DNA from: Tricholoma matsutake
Taxonomy: Eukaryota > Basidiomycota > Agaricomycetes > Agaricales > Tricholomataceae
Length of the DNA: 64,000 nt
Direction of reading: 5' to 3'
NCBI GenBank assembly: GCA_026075535.2
Contig: AP026538.1
Span: 11,966,001 to 12,030,000 of the forward strand
The notes under the pieces are model-generated. The model saw only the letters and a program-made list of their open reading frames with translations, did no database searches and had not been told where the DNA came from. This document shows positions 44,190-56,452 of this stretch, piece after piece. Made by a program: the position numbers and the translations under genes. Each line of letters starts with the position of its first letter. Position 1 is the first letter of the stretch.

Positions 44190-47100
44190 ATGACTTCAAT
44201 TGGGAGATCCCCTTCTCACATTGTCACCAGGGGAGATCATTTCCATCCTTCCCAAACCCAGATTAATGCAGCATCTGATAGAACCATTCCACATGATTCT
44301 GGAGCCTCTATCAGTCCTTCAGATACTTCAGCACTGCAGTCTTCACCCCTTCTGGACTATCTTGGCTACCGTTTTCACACCATCCACCATATCATGATAT
44401 GTGTTACATGTCAACATGCTGTTTTGCCTGCATCAGCCCTTTCACACATTCATAATCAGCATAATATCCGGACTACCCCCAAACAGAAACAGCTGTGGAG
44501 CACACTTGTCTCAGAGTGGAATGTGACAAGCAATACTACTCTTCCACCACCTCGAAATTGTCAATCAGTTCAGCTGTTAAAGATTTATGATGATGCCTAT
44601 TGTTGCAATGAATGCAACTACTGTGCATTGACTTCTCGTACCTTTGGCAACCACTGGTCAGCCAATCACAGAGCTCTGAATCACCTGCCCAATGAGGAAC
44701 GTTATCACAGAGGCCATGTGCAGAGTTTTTATCCCCATGTGCACCGCTCATATTTTGAGGTTGCTCCTCCTGCCTCCTCTTCCACATCTCTCTTCAGCCT
44801 TTATCTAAAAAACGAGGTTCCAACTTACCCAGCTTTTGATGTTATTATCCCATCTGCATCTCGTGAAATCCCTCCCCTGCTATACCAGACTCAGTGGCAT
44901 GAACATCTGGCTGATTATATCCAGGAGAAAGTAAAGCAAAGAACATTGCTGCTGCTAGTGACTCCATCAGAGCATACAAAGTCTCCACTATGGAAGTTGA
45001 CTTGGAACTACTTGACCATTGTGGCAAATATTGCCAAGAATACAAGCATGCGTGTAAGATGCTTGCTTACAGAATATCCTCGGTAAGTCACCAGATTCAT
45101 TATAATCAGATGTAACAAAAGTACTGAGTTGCTTATGTCCACCCATATTAAAAACAGTGTGCAACAGAAGGCTCAGCCATGGCAGTATCATCTTTCTCCC
45201 AATACTCAGTGGACATATGCATACCCACTACATAGCCTGGCATATTCTGTTCTGGAGGCTCATAAAAATCATGCATCCAGCTACCAGTTTCCTGTGCTGC
45301 CAGACTATACACAGCATATAACAGCTCTTGAATCAATTCTTCTGGAGCCACTAACACTGGAACATATACCCATCTTCCATGCTTTCATTTATCCACTGCT
45401 TTCTGCACAGCCATCAATCAAGGAGGAGGACAAATGGTCTATGGTGCTTGAATGCTGGCTTGCAATTTATGCTTTGAAATCTGAGGGCCATTTTTGTGAT
45501 GCATCTGAGCTCACTGGCATTTTAGCAAAGATGACGTATCACTGCCGTGCTGTCACCTTTTACCAAGCGTATTTGAATTGTGATAAATTTGATAACAGCA
45601 GCCTTTATGCGTATGTCTATTATTTTCTCCAATCTGTTTTTGCATGAATATATGTGTTGATTATTGCATTTATTTAGTGCTGTGGAATATTATTGCAATC
45701 TCAACATCAGAACAGGTGGTCTCCATCCATATAATACTCTGTCAGAATATCAGCGCTTGGCATCTACACTTGCTTTTAGCCAGGCTTCACCTCCTGTGAC
45801 CACTCTGTCAGCTGATGGAAAAGAGGTTACATACAAGGACAAAACAATGCATCTTGATAACTGGGTCCAGGGTATGCAGAGAGCTTATGATGAATGCATT
45901 TCCTTGGTTAAAATCCTGTGCCATAACAAGGACTTCTCTGCCGATATTCCCACCACTTTCACTGACAGCATGTCTAATAACTCATATGGTTACTCATGGA
46001 TCAAACAAACTAAAGGCATCAATCCAGAGGCCCTTATGGAGCATCTCATCAGCAATTTGGATGGAGATTCTCCTTGCAGACATGGAGCAAATGACACTAT
46101 AATATGGGATGCAGCATGGCAGCTTTCTTGGATGAGGAAATCAGCTCAACTTAACCAGTTGCTAGGCAACCTTCATCACACAGTTCCTGGACAACCCTCC
46201 CGAATCTCTGAGCTCTGTGATTTTCGCATCAGCAATGGGTTACGTGGCCGCAATGTATTCTGGTCACATGGTGCTCTCTGGTTTATTGGGTGGCGGGTAA
46301 AGCCTGAAACTCTGGTGCAGCATGAGGAGTTCATTCCAGTAAAACTTCCACCTGAGCTGTCTCTCCTTTTCAGCTTATATTTGCTGTTTATTCAACCTGT
46401 TGAGATCAATTTCTCAAGAAGACTGTGGGGTCAAGACAAAGCCACCATGTACAATGAATATCTGTATGTTATGAATGGAGTTCAACAGCTTGAGGATGGT
46501 TTCTATCTGCAGTTCAAGAGGTGGACCGAGTCTTACTTTTGCTGTGCTCTTGGTGTCCAAGGGTATCGCCAATCAGTTGTTGTTATTGCACGTGCATATC
46601 TGGGCACAGAATACGAGCTGGAGGTAGAGGAAGAAGATGATGCCTTGATCAAGCAACGTGGCCATGGACCATTAGCAGACCGACGCTGCTATGGAGTTCA
46701 GTCCAAGTATTTGACCACATTGTCATCTGATTTGATGTTTCGCTTTGGACACATGTCTGAGTGGTGGTGGAGGTTGACTCAATTTGCTCCGGGAAAGGCA
46801 CCACTGTTGCCCTTGGATATACGCCGCAAGTCAAGCACTCCTGATTTCTATATTCCAGTTGATTCCAATAGCCCCTTGCCTGTCATAACTTCAGTACCAC
46901 AGCCGATCACTCTTGATGAGAACAGGATTTCCTCTGTCATATCAGCAAGTATTAAATCAGCTATTCATCTCATGAAACAGGACATGGAGAAGACAATTCG
47001 GACTCAGGTTGCAGCAGGTATCACTGACGTCCTGGCTCGTCAAAATTTATCCCAAATTTGTGAACCTGAATCTTCAATTTCAATCCTTTATAATAATGAC

Positions 47101-49253
47101 CCTCCTATGGATCTTGACATGCCTGTTTCCACATCCAACAATATTTCCCAGTCATCAAATTCCAGCACACTGGTAGAAAATCTAATGGAGGTTGATTACA
47201 ATCCCTCTCATCGCACACCTCTGGATTATCTCAAGATTTTATACAAAAATAATCCATCACCAGCATTCCAATCCAAGGCTCAGGAGGAGATGGTTAAAAT
47301 GGCATTGTCTGCATCACAAAACTTTATTGGAATATTGCCTACTGGAGGTGGAAAGAGCCTGGTTTACCTTCTTTCTGCCTTGGCAGCAACAATGGATACA
47401 AGGCCTGATGGCACCATTATGAAGACTTTGGTCATTATCCCAAACAAGGCACTTGTTACTGATACTCTAACAAGGGCATTTGACTTGAACATTGCTTGCA
47501 CACAGTGGACCATTGGCACAAGTGATCAAATCATCAATAACACTCCATTGCTGCTGGTTGCCATTGAAAGTCTTGCATCATACAAGTTCAAATGGTAGAG
47601 CTTATTCAATCTATTGTGTACATACTGATTTGATTAATGCTTCATAGTTGGTACCGGGACAATGAAAATACAATTCAGCAGTTTGTCGTTGATGAATGCC
47701 ATCAAGCTATCACTTCTGATGATTATTGGAAAAAGATTTCCTCTGTAAAGGAACTTGCTCAGTACCTCCTTCAAAAGATATTCCTGACAGCAACACTCCC
47801 ACCTTATCTGGAGGAATTCTATCTGCAGCAAGTTTGTCTGCCAGCATCCACTGTCATTATCCGTGCTCCAACAAACAGAAAAAATCTCCGATATCATGTC
47901 CTCAATGTAAATCAATGGGCACGGAAACTCAATGATGTTGCTATTGACTTGGCAAGGCTTGTTGAAAAGGAAGTGTGGACAGCAACCTCCCGTGGAATTA
48001 TATTCTGCCTCTCCCATGCAGATTTCGATACACTTTCACAATTCTTTGGCAAAACCAAGTCTCATTCATACATGGAGGCCTCTGATCGTGTAGAACTCCA
48101 GGAAAAGTGGTGTCAAGGACTTGCAAACCACTGGTGGATGGTAGCAACCACTGGATTTATTCATGGAATTGATCAGACCAATGTCGATACTGTCATATTT
48201 CTTGACATGCCTTATGGGCTTACAAACTTTGTCCAAGGTGCAGGCCAAGCTGGCCGTGGAGGTCAAGCTGCAGACATATTTCTGCTCAATTATTGCCACA
48301 TATTTATACAGCCAAAGGTACTTGGGAAGGATGCCATTGGTGTCATCTCAGGCACACAATATGCTGAGAATAGCATGAATTGCAGAAGGAATATCCTCTC
48401 AGAGGTAATGGATGGACAGCGTGTCAGCTGTGGGGATCTTTATGGTGCTCTTTTATGTGACATATGCAAACCAGATCATCCACTGGTTGTAGCATCCAAG
48501 AAGTTGCTGCTTGCTCCTATCCATTGCGAGAGTCCAGACTATGATATGGGTGGATGGGATGATGCCACACTGGCTTTTCTCCACAGTCAATCCTCTGACA
48601 ACACTACTCAGGCCAGTTTGATTCCTGCAAGTCCACCAGCTGGACCAAGTTCCTATAGTGGTCCATCAATGTCTTTGCAGCTAGACCATGCAATGTACCT
48701 CCAGTTGCAGCAAGACAAGAAGGGAAAGGTTGCTGAGTTGTCTGCAATGACAAAAGCTCTAGGTGGGGTCCATGATGGGAGCACAACAGCCTACTGTTTT
48801 ATATGCTGGGCCTGGAAGAATAAATGGCAGCCAAAAACACCACACCATCAGTTTTTCATTCACTGCAAGTCCAGAGAGGATCACTATGTCCAACATGCTA
48901 TTGGATGGATCCAACTGAAATGCCAGTTCCAGTTTCAAAAATTTCAGTACTGCTGGAGATGTGGTCTTCCACAGGGTGACTTTACCCCTGTTACCCACCC
49001 AATTTTCAAGCCAGGCACCATCATTACGTGTCCATTTGATGATCTGGTAGCAGTGTTGATCTGGTATATTATCCATACAGAAGAAGTATGGAAGAAAGCC
49101 TGCTCTGCATTCCCTGGACTGATGGTGACAATGAGCCTAGATGATATTATTGCATGGCTGATAAATGAAGAACTGCCCCACCTTTTCTATAATGGGCTAG
49201 AGTTGGTTATCTGGTATTGGCTCACATACAAGAAAAACTTGATGTCCAATTAG
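44190..49253 (+). CDS. OrsD-like zinc-finger/RecQ-like DNA helicase, intact four-exon gene
   Basis: Predicted exons 44190-45082, 45158-45610, 45678-47594, 47648-49253 join in frame through three GT-AG introns (53-75 nt) to about 1,622 codons without a stop. N-part: CVTCQHAVLPASALSHIHNQ and CCNECNYCALTSRTFGNHWS resemble the C2H2-like fingers of OrsD/DUF3505 proteins. Helicase core: Walker A GILPTGGGKS (about residue 1000), DECH box FVVDECHQA, motif III LTATLPP, and VATTGFIHGIDQTNVDTVI with QGAGQAGRGG. The last reads GQAGR where RecQ proteins have GRAGR, so activity is uncertain. The C-tail adds CFICW, HCKS and CWRCGLPQ. Similar fusions are frequent in basidiomycetes and resemble telomere-linked helicases. 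It is the best preserved gene here. Confidence 0.88.
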
Positions 49254-50350
49254 TAATGTATATAATGATAGTGAGATGTAATGTTTAATTATAATGTATA
49301 TATCAAAGTATCCTCTCCATTCCCCCTTCATGAGTCTTGAGTAGAGAGTTAATCACTCAGCTAATATAGCTTAGATGACTCAGGAAGTGCCAGAATTATT
49401 TACTTAATTATTTACAAGCTTTTTGAATGTGCCTTTGGCACATCAGTGGTATTTATATTAGAGGTATTTATGCACATACTATGATACTACATTATTTACC
49501 CATTTCTATATACATACTATGACACATCATATCTACTGGAAGGATGCCTGGTTTGGCAGCCTACACTAAGCTTAGGGTGGACAGTGGTGACAGGGTCAAA
49601 TTATCTTTGTGGCACAGAAGTGGGAACCATAAGCTACTACAAAATCAAGGGATAATAGATTACTATACCTTTGTTGCACAGAGGTGGGAATGAAGGTTAG
49701 GGAATAAAAAATCAGTGATTTATAAGAAAGATTGACCATGCAGGTAAAAGGCTACATCAGGCATGGCATGGAATTTATGAAGACAGACTTAATTCTTCAA
49801 CACAGCCTGACAATATCAATTAATGCAAGTAACTATATAATGCAAAGAGCCAACATGGCTACAGCCAAGCAGGAGAAACAGAAGAGATAAGTGGATGAGA
49901 AGACAGGTATAATCCAGCTAGGACTATATGCAGCGCAACACCAGTCACCCATGTCAAGAGAACCAAGAAAAATATATAGGGATTGAAGGACAGTGGGGGC
50001 ATTACACTGTAGGAGTGGCCAACCCTGGGCCAGATCAACATATGGAAATGGCACCTCTATACCCATTGTAATGGTCTAACTGTCCCCAAGCCTACATCAT
50101 CCCCTCCAAAGCTCACAAGATAGTAACAGAAAGTTACGCTGCAGAAGCCTAGACTGAAGCATATACACAGCACTCGCACACCTCATTGCTGAGGTGGGTG
50201 GCAGCCAAAACAAACATATTTTTTACTATTTCCTGCAGCAACTGCCAAAACTTGCAGTGGCATCTTGTGATGGAAGTGTTGTCCTACATCACTCTGAGAG
50301 CTTAAGATTCCTGCTATACTCACTTGTAAAATCCTTCTCCAGTCAAAACC
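49254..50350 (+). repeat. Region downstream of the intact helicase, divergent module
   Basis: No gene. It keeps landmarks in module order: GGCACCTCTATACCC near 50050 followed by GGTCTAACTGTCC, and GAGGTGGGTGGCA near 50190. Otherwise it is diverged and lacks the minisatellite. Confidence 0.45.
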
Positions 50351-50363
50351 AAGGCAACACACA

Positions 50364-50615
50364 ATGCCTGACAACAATGAGGAGGTACAGAGAGAGGTTG
50401 AGGGGAGGACTGACACATCACCATGTAGATGGCAGATCAAGGGTGTCCATATGGTCCCAGATGGCAAAGACATGATCCCAACTGCTGTGACTGGTTCAGG
50501 AAAGTTTTTCCCTTACTGGATACCACTCTTGTACAGCAAGTATGGATTTGTGATTCTAGTGAGTCCACTCAAGCTTCACAGCAAAGCATTTGTTGGCATC
50601 CTGGAGAAAAACTAA
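50364..50615 (+). pseudogene. RecQ/DEAD-type helicase N-terminal relic
   Basis: Reads PCRWQIKGVHMVPDGKDMIP, TAVTGSGKFFPYWIPLLYSK and FVILVSPLKLHSKAFVGILE. This fits the Q-motif, Walker A (GSGKT changed to GSGKF) and motif Ia of a RecQ-like helicase of a type different from the gene upstream. Only about 80 residues remain. Confidence 0.65.
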
Positions 50616-50616
50616 T

Positions 50617-51107
50617 CTCCCCTCCCTATCCCCATTGAAATTGCCCACCAAATCAGCTTGGAACAATACTAAGCACTCCAAATAAGATATAGAGTCACAA
50701 CCCCCTTTGAAACTAAAGATAGTCTGACACCAATAGTACCATTGGAATTGTATCAAAAATCTGATCCAGATCACCATACCCACTAAGTTCCCAGAATCAC
50801 AAAAGAGTCAACATTTTTAAACTTGTCCTGGCTCAAAATTTAATATTGGTCTCAGCTACTCAAACTTGGAAATGGTTCAAAACCTTCAAAATATGACTCC
50901 CATGGCTGAAAATAATATCCTCTCCCTATCCCAATTCAAATTGCCCACTGAATCAGCTTGGAACAATACTAAGCACTCCAAATAAGAAATAGAGTCACAA
51001 CCCCCTTTGAAACTAAAGACAGTCTCACACCAATAGTACCATCAGAATCATATCAAAAATCTGATCCAGATCACCATACCCACTAAGTTCCCACAATCAC
51101 AAAAGAG
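50617..51107 (+). repeat. Direct repeat, two 191-bp copies at 300-bp period
   Basis: 50617-50807 and 50917-51107 share CAGCTTGGAACAATACTAAG, ACCCCCTTTGAAACTAAAGA and CTGATCCAGATCACCATACC. They differ at few sites. The 109 bp between them occurs once. No coding sense. Confidence 0.85.
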
Positions 51108-51497
51108 GTCCTTGGCATTTTTCTGATATTTGTACATATTTGTTGCAAGCAAACAAATCCCCAAAACTTGTCACCTGGTCACCCAAGGCCCAATGCTGTG
51201 CTCATGATACAAAGATGTGAGCCTAACTTATTTCAACCCTGTGATGATATCTGCATTCTGTTGGAACCATTCTTTTGTTGTCAGGGCCAACAATAGTGCA
51301 GGAAGGCAAATCCCAGATTTCTCTCATTCACCTTTCACCTGTAAGGGCAACCTTATGATCAGAGTCCTAATATTTCAAGTGGATTTGTTTGTATTTGTTT
51401 ATATCCTTGTGCTGAATTCTGCTAAGTCAAAATTTCCTGCCCTAAATCAGAATTGGCCTCCCCTAAGTTGCAAGTGACAAATCTAGAGGGGGAGAAT

Positions 51498-51814
51498 GTA
51501 AGGGGGCTACAGCCACCCTGTATGGTCTTGTAGTGACAGATCCATTTGTACCTCATTTACTCAGTATAGAGCCCATTCATACTCTAGCCTGCATGAGGTC
51601 TTGATCACCCCCCACCCACACTCTTACAGAGGCCTCCTGGCAGGGTGCTTCCCTCCCCCCTCCTCCCTGGAGGGGTGGCTGTCAACCACTCTGCAACTGA
51701 AAAGCACTATGAGTTCATGATCCCCCCAGTTAGAGCTCAGGGGGCCTTCTAGGACCACCCTCCCATTCCTGGCAAGGAGGGGGAGGCCAGCTGTCTGCAG
51801 AAGGTGACCTTACA
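51498..51814 (+). repeat. Probable 3' LTR or solo LTR
   Basis: TGTAAGGGGGCTACAGCC to GTGACCTTACA, 317 bp with inverted TGTAAGG/CCTTACA ends. It is preceded by a purine tract (GAGGGGGAGAA). No pol domain is legible just upstream. Confidence 0.65.
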
Positions 51815-52147
51815 GCAGAGCACAATAAACATTAACTAGAGTCTAAAACAAGTGCCAACCAAAATTGGGGCTCCTAAGTAAAATTGTAGGCATAGGTAGG
51901 GATCACTGGGACCTGCCCTCCATGTACTGAAATTTTTCACAAGGCCAGCAGGACCTATAAACATGCATATATATTTTTATTGCATATTTAAAAATATGAA
52001 AAGGCATGAACCATAGAATAAAAGGAGAGTAAAGGGAAAGAGCATAATAAAAAGAAAAAGAAAAAGAAAGAAAGAAAGAAAGATAAAGTATTAAGGAATA
52101 TGTTGTAAGCAAAAAGAAAAAAAAAGAAAAACCATAAAAAATCAGTT

Positions 52148-54700
52148 TTACAGAAGGGGCTCCCATGGAAGATCCTCCATTTGTTTCCACAAACTCATAT
52201 CTCCATCATCATTAGTTGTGGGACTGTCATGAGGTCCAGCAGCAGGAGCTAGAGGTGGAGGTAGAGATGGTGGTGGTAGTGACAGGACACATGCTGTTGG
52301 CACATTGGCAGGTGAGAGGGGAGGAGGTAGTGATGGCAGATGTGCTATTGGCAGATTGGCAGGTGGGGGTGGTGGAGAAGATGGCAGTGGGTGTGATGTT
52401 GGCATTTTGGCAGGTGAGGGAGGAGGAGGAGATGGCAGTGGATGTGATGTTGGCATTTTAAAGGAAGCAGTGGCAGATGAATTTTGTTGGCCAAGTCCAG
52501 AAGAGCCAGCTACAGGTAATCCAGCATCAAGTGATATGGTCTGACCTTCCCTTGCCATTTCCACCCACTGCTTAAAGATCAAAGGAGGCCAGAGGCCAGT
52601 TCTTGAACCCATCACAGGATCAGTCCACAATCGGGGGGCTGCAGGACAGGGATAATCTGCATAACCCTCTTTCACCATAGCTTCCCAATCTGCCTGAAAT
52701 CCAGCCCACCCATCTTCACTGATGTTTGGATGGAAATAGACATCAGAACGGAAAACCCCTATATTATCGAAAGGTTTCTCAAGCACCACCAATTTGCAGA
52801 CAGCAGAATTACTAAGGCATGCATAGTGATGCACTAAGAGATTATATTGAAGACCAACATCATCTATGATCCTAATGTTCAAGAGGGTGGCCATTTTGAT
52901 CTTCTTGGGTTCAACCCTCACCACAAGAAGATTTTGGTGTATATATCTTTGGTGACCTGCATGAAATGTAGTCTGAATTAAATAAAGAACAATTAAAATA
53001 TATGACCTACAAGTGCAACAGAGACACAACTGATCAATATCTTTCATATAATCACCAATGAATCATTGTACTATGCATTGTCAGAATTGTGTTGGAGGAA
53101 CAAGGTATACTGATTATTTTGGTTGACAAGCATACGATTTCCCAATGAATTTCTTGAGTACTCCCTCTGAGCTCTCTCATCAAGATGTTCTTGGTTTCTA
53201 ATTGATTTTTCTGGCACATTAAGGGTACGTCCATACTCCTTTAACTAGAGATAGAGGAAAATACAGTTTAACAAAATCAAATATCACTATTGAAATAAGA
53301 GTTACATGCTTGGCTTTCCAGATCAACTTTTGTTCAGAATTCAAGACCTATATCACAAGAAAGTAACTAAGGTTTGAAACATAAAAGAAAAGCACAGCTT
53401 ACAGCTTGTGGTTGAGTGGGTGTAACGATGTTACTTGTTTACTCTTATTTGCCGTTCGGATTGCATCCTTGGACAGATATGGACAACTGGGGAACTACCT
53501 TTCTTTCTTACCATCATCATCTCCATAAACATCGATAGAGATCTCACACTTATAAAACACCTCTTTTGCCTGTTTATGTTTGGTCTGACTCTAGTGAAGT
53601 ACCATGTGTGCTTACACTGGGAACCACAAATGGAAGCACTGCACCCATTGCTGGCTGGATTTGGATCTTCTCATCTGCCAAACGCTCTTCTCAGTTACAG
53701 TCATGCTAGTGGACATAATTGTGAATAAAGTTTTCCACATAAGTGAAATAGCACACCTTCAAAGGTCTCCAGATCAGTGATTTGACCTTTGATTAGAAGA
53801 TTGTGTTGAATACAGGACTTCTGTTTATAAAAGAGAAGAATGTACAGTACCTTCTGCTTCTGGCAACAGTTGGTAGTGGGCTTTTTCACCTCCTGAAAGG
53901 TCAAAAAAAATATATAGAAAAGGAAACATAATCATGAAAATACATGCCTGGTTATCTTCTAAGGTCATCCCCTTCCAGGGATGCTTAGTGGCAGCCTGCT
54001 AACAGATCAAAAAAAAATTGAAAAAAAGAAATATAATCCTGAAAATACATACCTCCTCATCTTCTGAGGTCAGTGGCTCCATATGCACCCTGTAACACTT
54101 CCCAAGCTAAAGAGAAAAATAGAAAAACAAATAGTTGAAGTTAGAAAGAGACTCACATCAACCCTCGGGTGAAGTTGCCAAGCAGCAGAGGCCCCCAGCT
54201 GAGAATCCACCACTGGGAGGGTGACCTTACCCATTTTATATGGAGTGGGAGGCAGTAATATCTATAGATATAAAAAGAGAGGTAAATAACATCAAAAGGA
54301 AGTGATTAAAGAAGAAAATAAATGAAGAAGGCTTACAAAGGCCCTATTCCCATGCTTGGGAGCACTGACAATTTTTTCCCTTTGGGCAGGCTCATCCTAT
54401 AAATTTAAAAAGGTCAAAAGAGATAAATAAAAACAAGAAAAGAAAGGGGGGGGACTTACTTCATCTCTGGGAATAACCCCAGCTTTCCTGTTGATACTCT
54501 GATTATGGGTGAGGGCCTGGTGCATGGCCTCAGCCAAGGTAAGGTTCTGCAAACAGTTAAAGAAAAGTAAATCAGGCCATGACAGTACTTGAAACTTAAT
54601 GTAGGGTTAGCAGGGTCCTAATCAGAGACCAGTAGTCAGACAATACAGGCATAAAAAGCATGTAAGGCTTACAGAAAATCCATTTATAGCAGCAGAACTA
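52148..54700 (-). CDS. Intron-rich hypothetical gene with proline-rich repeat tail
   Basis: Minus strand, many short exons with GT-AG introns. Early exon NLTLAEAMHQALTHNQSINR to a GTAAGT donor (about 54450); later pieces QREKIVSAPKHGNRAF, LPPTPYKMGKVTLPVVDSQL, HPWKGMTLEDNQ and EVKKPTTNCCQKQK. The last exon, starting near 52955, reads VEPKKIKMATLLNIRIIDDV, CLSNSAVCKLVVLEKPFDNI, ADWEAMVKEGYADYPCP and LWPPLIFKQWVEMA. It ends with three and a half repeats like MPTSHPLPSPPPPSPAK before WKQMEDLPWEPLL and a TAA at 52148. No domain is recognised. Exon boundaries in 52950-53900 are unsure, so it may be partly decayed. Confidence 0.55.
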
Positions 54701-54879
54701 CTGGGAACAGCCTATAATACCATATATAGGTCAGATATAACCCAAAAAGGAAAAGCAGGACTCAAAACAACGGATGTAGACATTTTGAGAGCTTGGAGCA
54801 AAGTAATTTAAGTCAATGATGGAAGAACAGATGAAAGTAGACGTGGCAATGCGTTCACACGCACCCAAAACATTCTGAA

Positions 54880-55222
54880 ATGCATAAAGTGTGAGCTTCA
54901 GTTTGAAAGGTACTGGTACTGTTGGTCATGTGGTCTTCCACAAGGGGAGTTTACACCCATCATGCATCCAGGTTAGAAGCCAGGTGGTATATTGGATTGT
55001 CCATTTGATGACCTGGTAGCCCTATTAATCTGGCATATCATTCACACTGAAGATATTTGGAAAAGGGCATGCTCTACCTTTATAGGGCTTACAGAAAAAA
55101 TGCCCCTCACTGATATTATCAACTGGGCAAAGAAAGAAGAACAGACTCACTTATTTTATAATGGATTGGAGTTGGTTGTTTGGTACTGGATCACATACAA
55201 GAAAAACTCAAATAATTCCTAG
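54880..55222 (+). pseudogene. RecQ-like helicase C-terminal fragment (copy 3)
   Basis: Reads CKLQFERYWYCWSCGLPQGE, a stop, then CPFDDLVALLIWHIIHTEDI, DIINWAKKEEQTHLFYNGLE and VVWYWITYKKN, ending at TAG 55220-55222. It matches the intact helicase tail at roughly 70 percent by eye. Only the last 115 codons are present. Confidence 0.9.
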
Positions 55223-55635
55223 TAAGGCTCTTGAATAGTGATATTAATACATATTGTAGTATAACTGGTATATATTTTATTTGCAGTGTAGATATATAAA
55301 AATAATTACTTGAATGCATGCAACTTCCCATATGAAAAGATCAAGTTTCTACCAGAAACCTCCTATTCATGGTTTGACTTTGGGAAGTTTTGCTTCATCA
55401 TCTTCATACATATTGCCTGATCCACATTGAATTATTTAACCAATATTCCTTTCTCAACATACCCATTCTTCTCAGAAAAATTGATTTGGGGCATCCTACA
55501 TCCATTGACTCCATCTGCCTGCTCCAATTTAGAACAGAGTGTACCTCTGCCTTTACTACACACAGACCATGATTTCACCCAGGAGTGGTGTAATTTCTGA
55601 TCCAAACCTTTTGGAAGTGCCCTTAATTCCCTATT
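55223..55635. other. AT-rich 3' flank of helicase tail copy 3
   Basis: No gene or repeat recognised; a 60-codon ORF is probably chance. Confidence 0.35.
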
Positions 55636-55830
55636 ATAAAGAATGATTTTGTATGTGAGTGCCTCACCTACAGAATGGGGAGCTTGCTTAGGTTTTGCTC
55701 AAATTCAAAGTCAGTCAGCAAGCACCATTGCACACTACAAAACCAGTGTTGCTTACCAATCATCTGCATTTTGGCTCAGTAGCATAACAAAGGGGAGCAA
55801 GCTCCCCAATTATCTATGACAGCAACTTAA
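55636..55830. repeat. Diverged copy of the 185-bp MITE family
   Basis: TTTTGTATGTGAGTGCCTCA and GGGGAGCTTGCTT near the left, GGGGAGCAAGCTCCCC near the right end. The interior is not conserved. Confidence 0.55.
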
Positions 55831-55879
55831 AATGGGATGGTATTCCCACTGTTCTCTGAATGTCAACAGGGGGATGTAA

Positions 55880-56316
55880 ATACCAAGTCAGGAGACTCAA
55901 CAGCCATGAATCTTTATCCATGTTACATATCTCATGAACATAAGGCTAACTCAACTCAGAAATCCAAATGGGAAGAAGACAAATTAATCAAATGAGCAAT
56001 ACAAGACTGGACAGGCCCAGCATAGACTTACAGGAGAATTGGGTTCTGTGACAAAACACCCAAGAGACAACTAAGCAGGAAATACTCCAAAAATGTACAA
56101 GACAATCCAAGAACTAGAAATCAAGGCATGGGGGGAGCAGCAGGGACATTACTAAGACCAACCCTGATCCTCATCCCCATGGGGAGGTGGACCTCAATAC
56201 CCCCCAATCAACTTAATGAATGGAGGTTCAACTGCAACCCATGCACATGAATCTCAAACTCAGATGCTTGTTTGTCAACAGAGCACCCACATAGTTGTGC
56301 CCAAAGGCATTCACCA
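55880..56316 (+). repeat. Helicase-downstream module, copy 3 (cut at 56316)
   Basis: Landmarks GGACAGGCCCAGCA, GGTGGACCTCAATACCCCCC and GAGCACCCACATAGTTGTGC. From 56224 to 56316 it is the inverted complement of 63911-64000 with few changes. Similarity stops at CATTCACCA, where gypsy B leader sequence begins, so B or a rearrangement cut it. Confidence 0.7.
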
Positions 56317-56452
56317 AATTAGGTGCCTGACAAACAATGAACGATTGATGAATGATTGACGAACCATCACGTGACCCATAAACGCTTGGAGAGGTCTCGA
56401 AGAATCAATCTTGAATTTGTCAAAGAAGTGATTCATCACAGATCCTACAATT

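Noticed and set aside
52020..52190. Phe/Ser/Leu-rich minus-strand ORF from the AAAGAAAG stretch
   Set aside because: Simple-sequence translation downstream of the stop at 52148.
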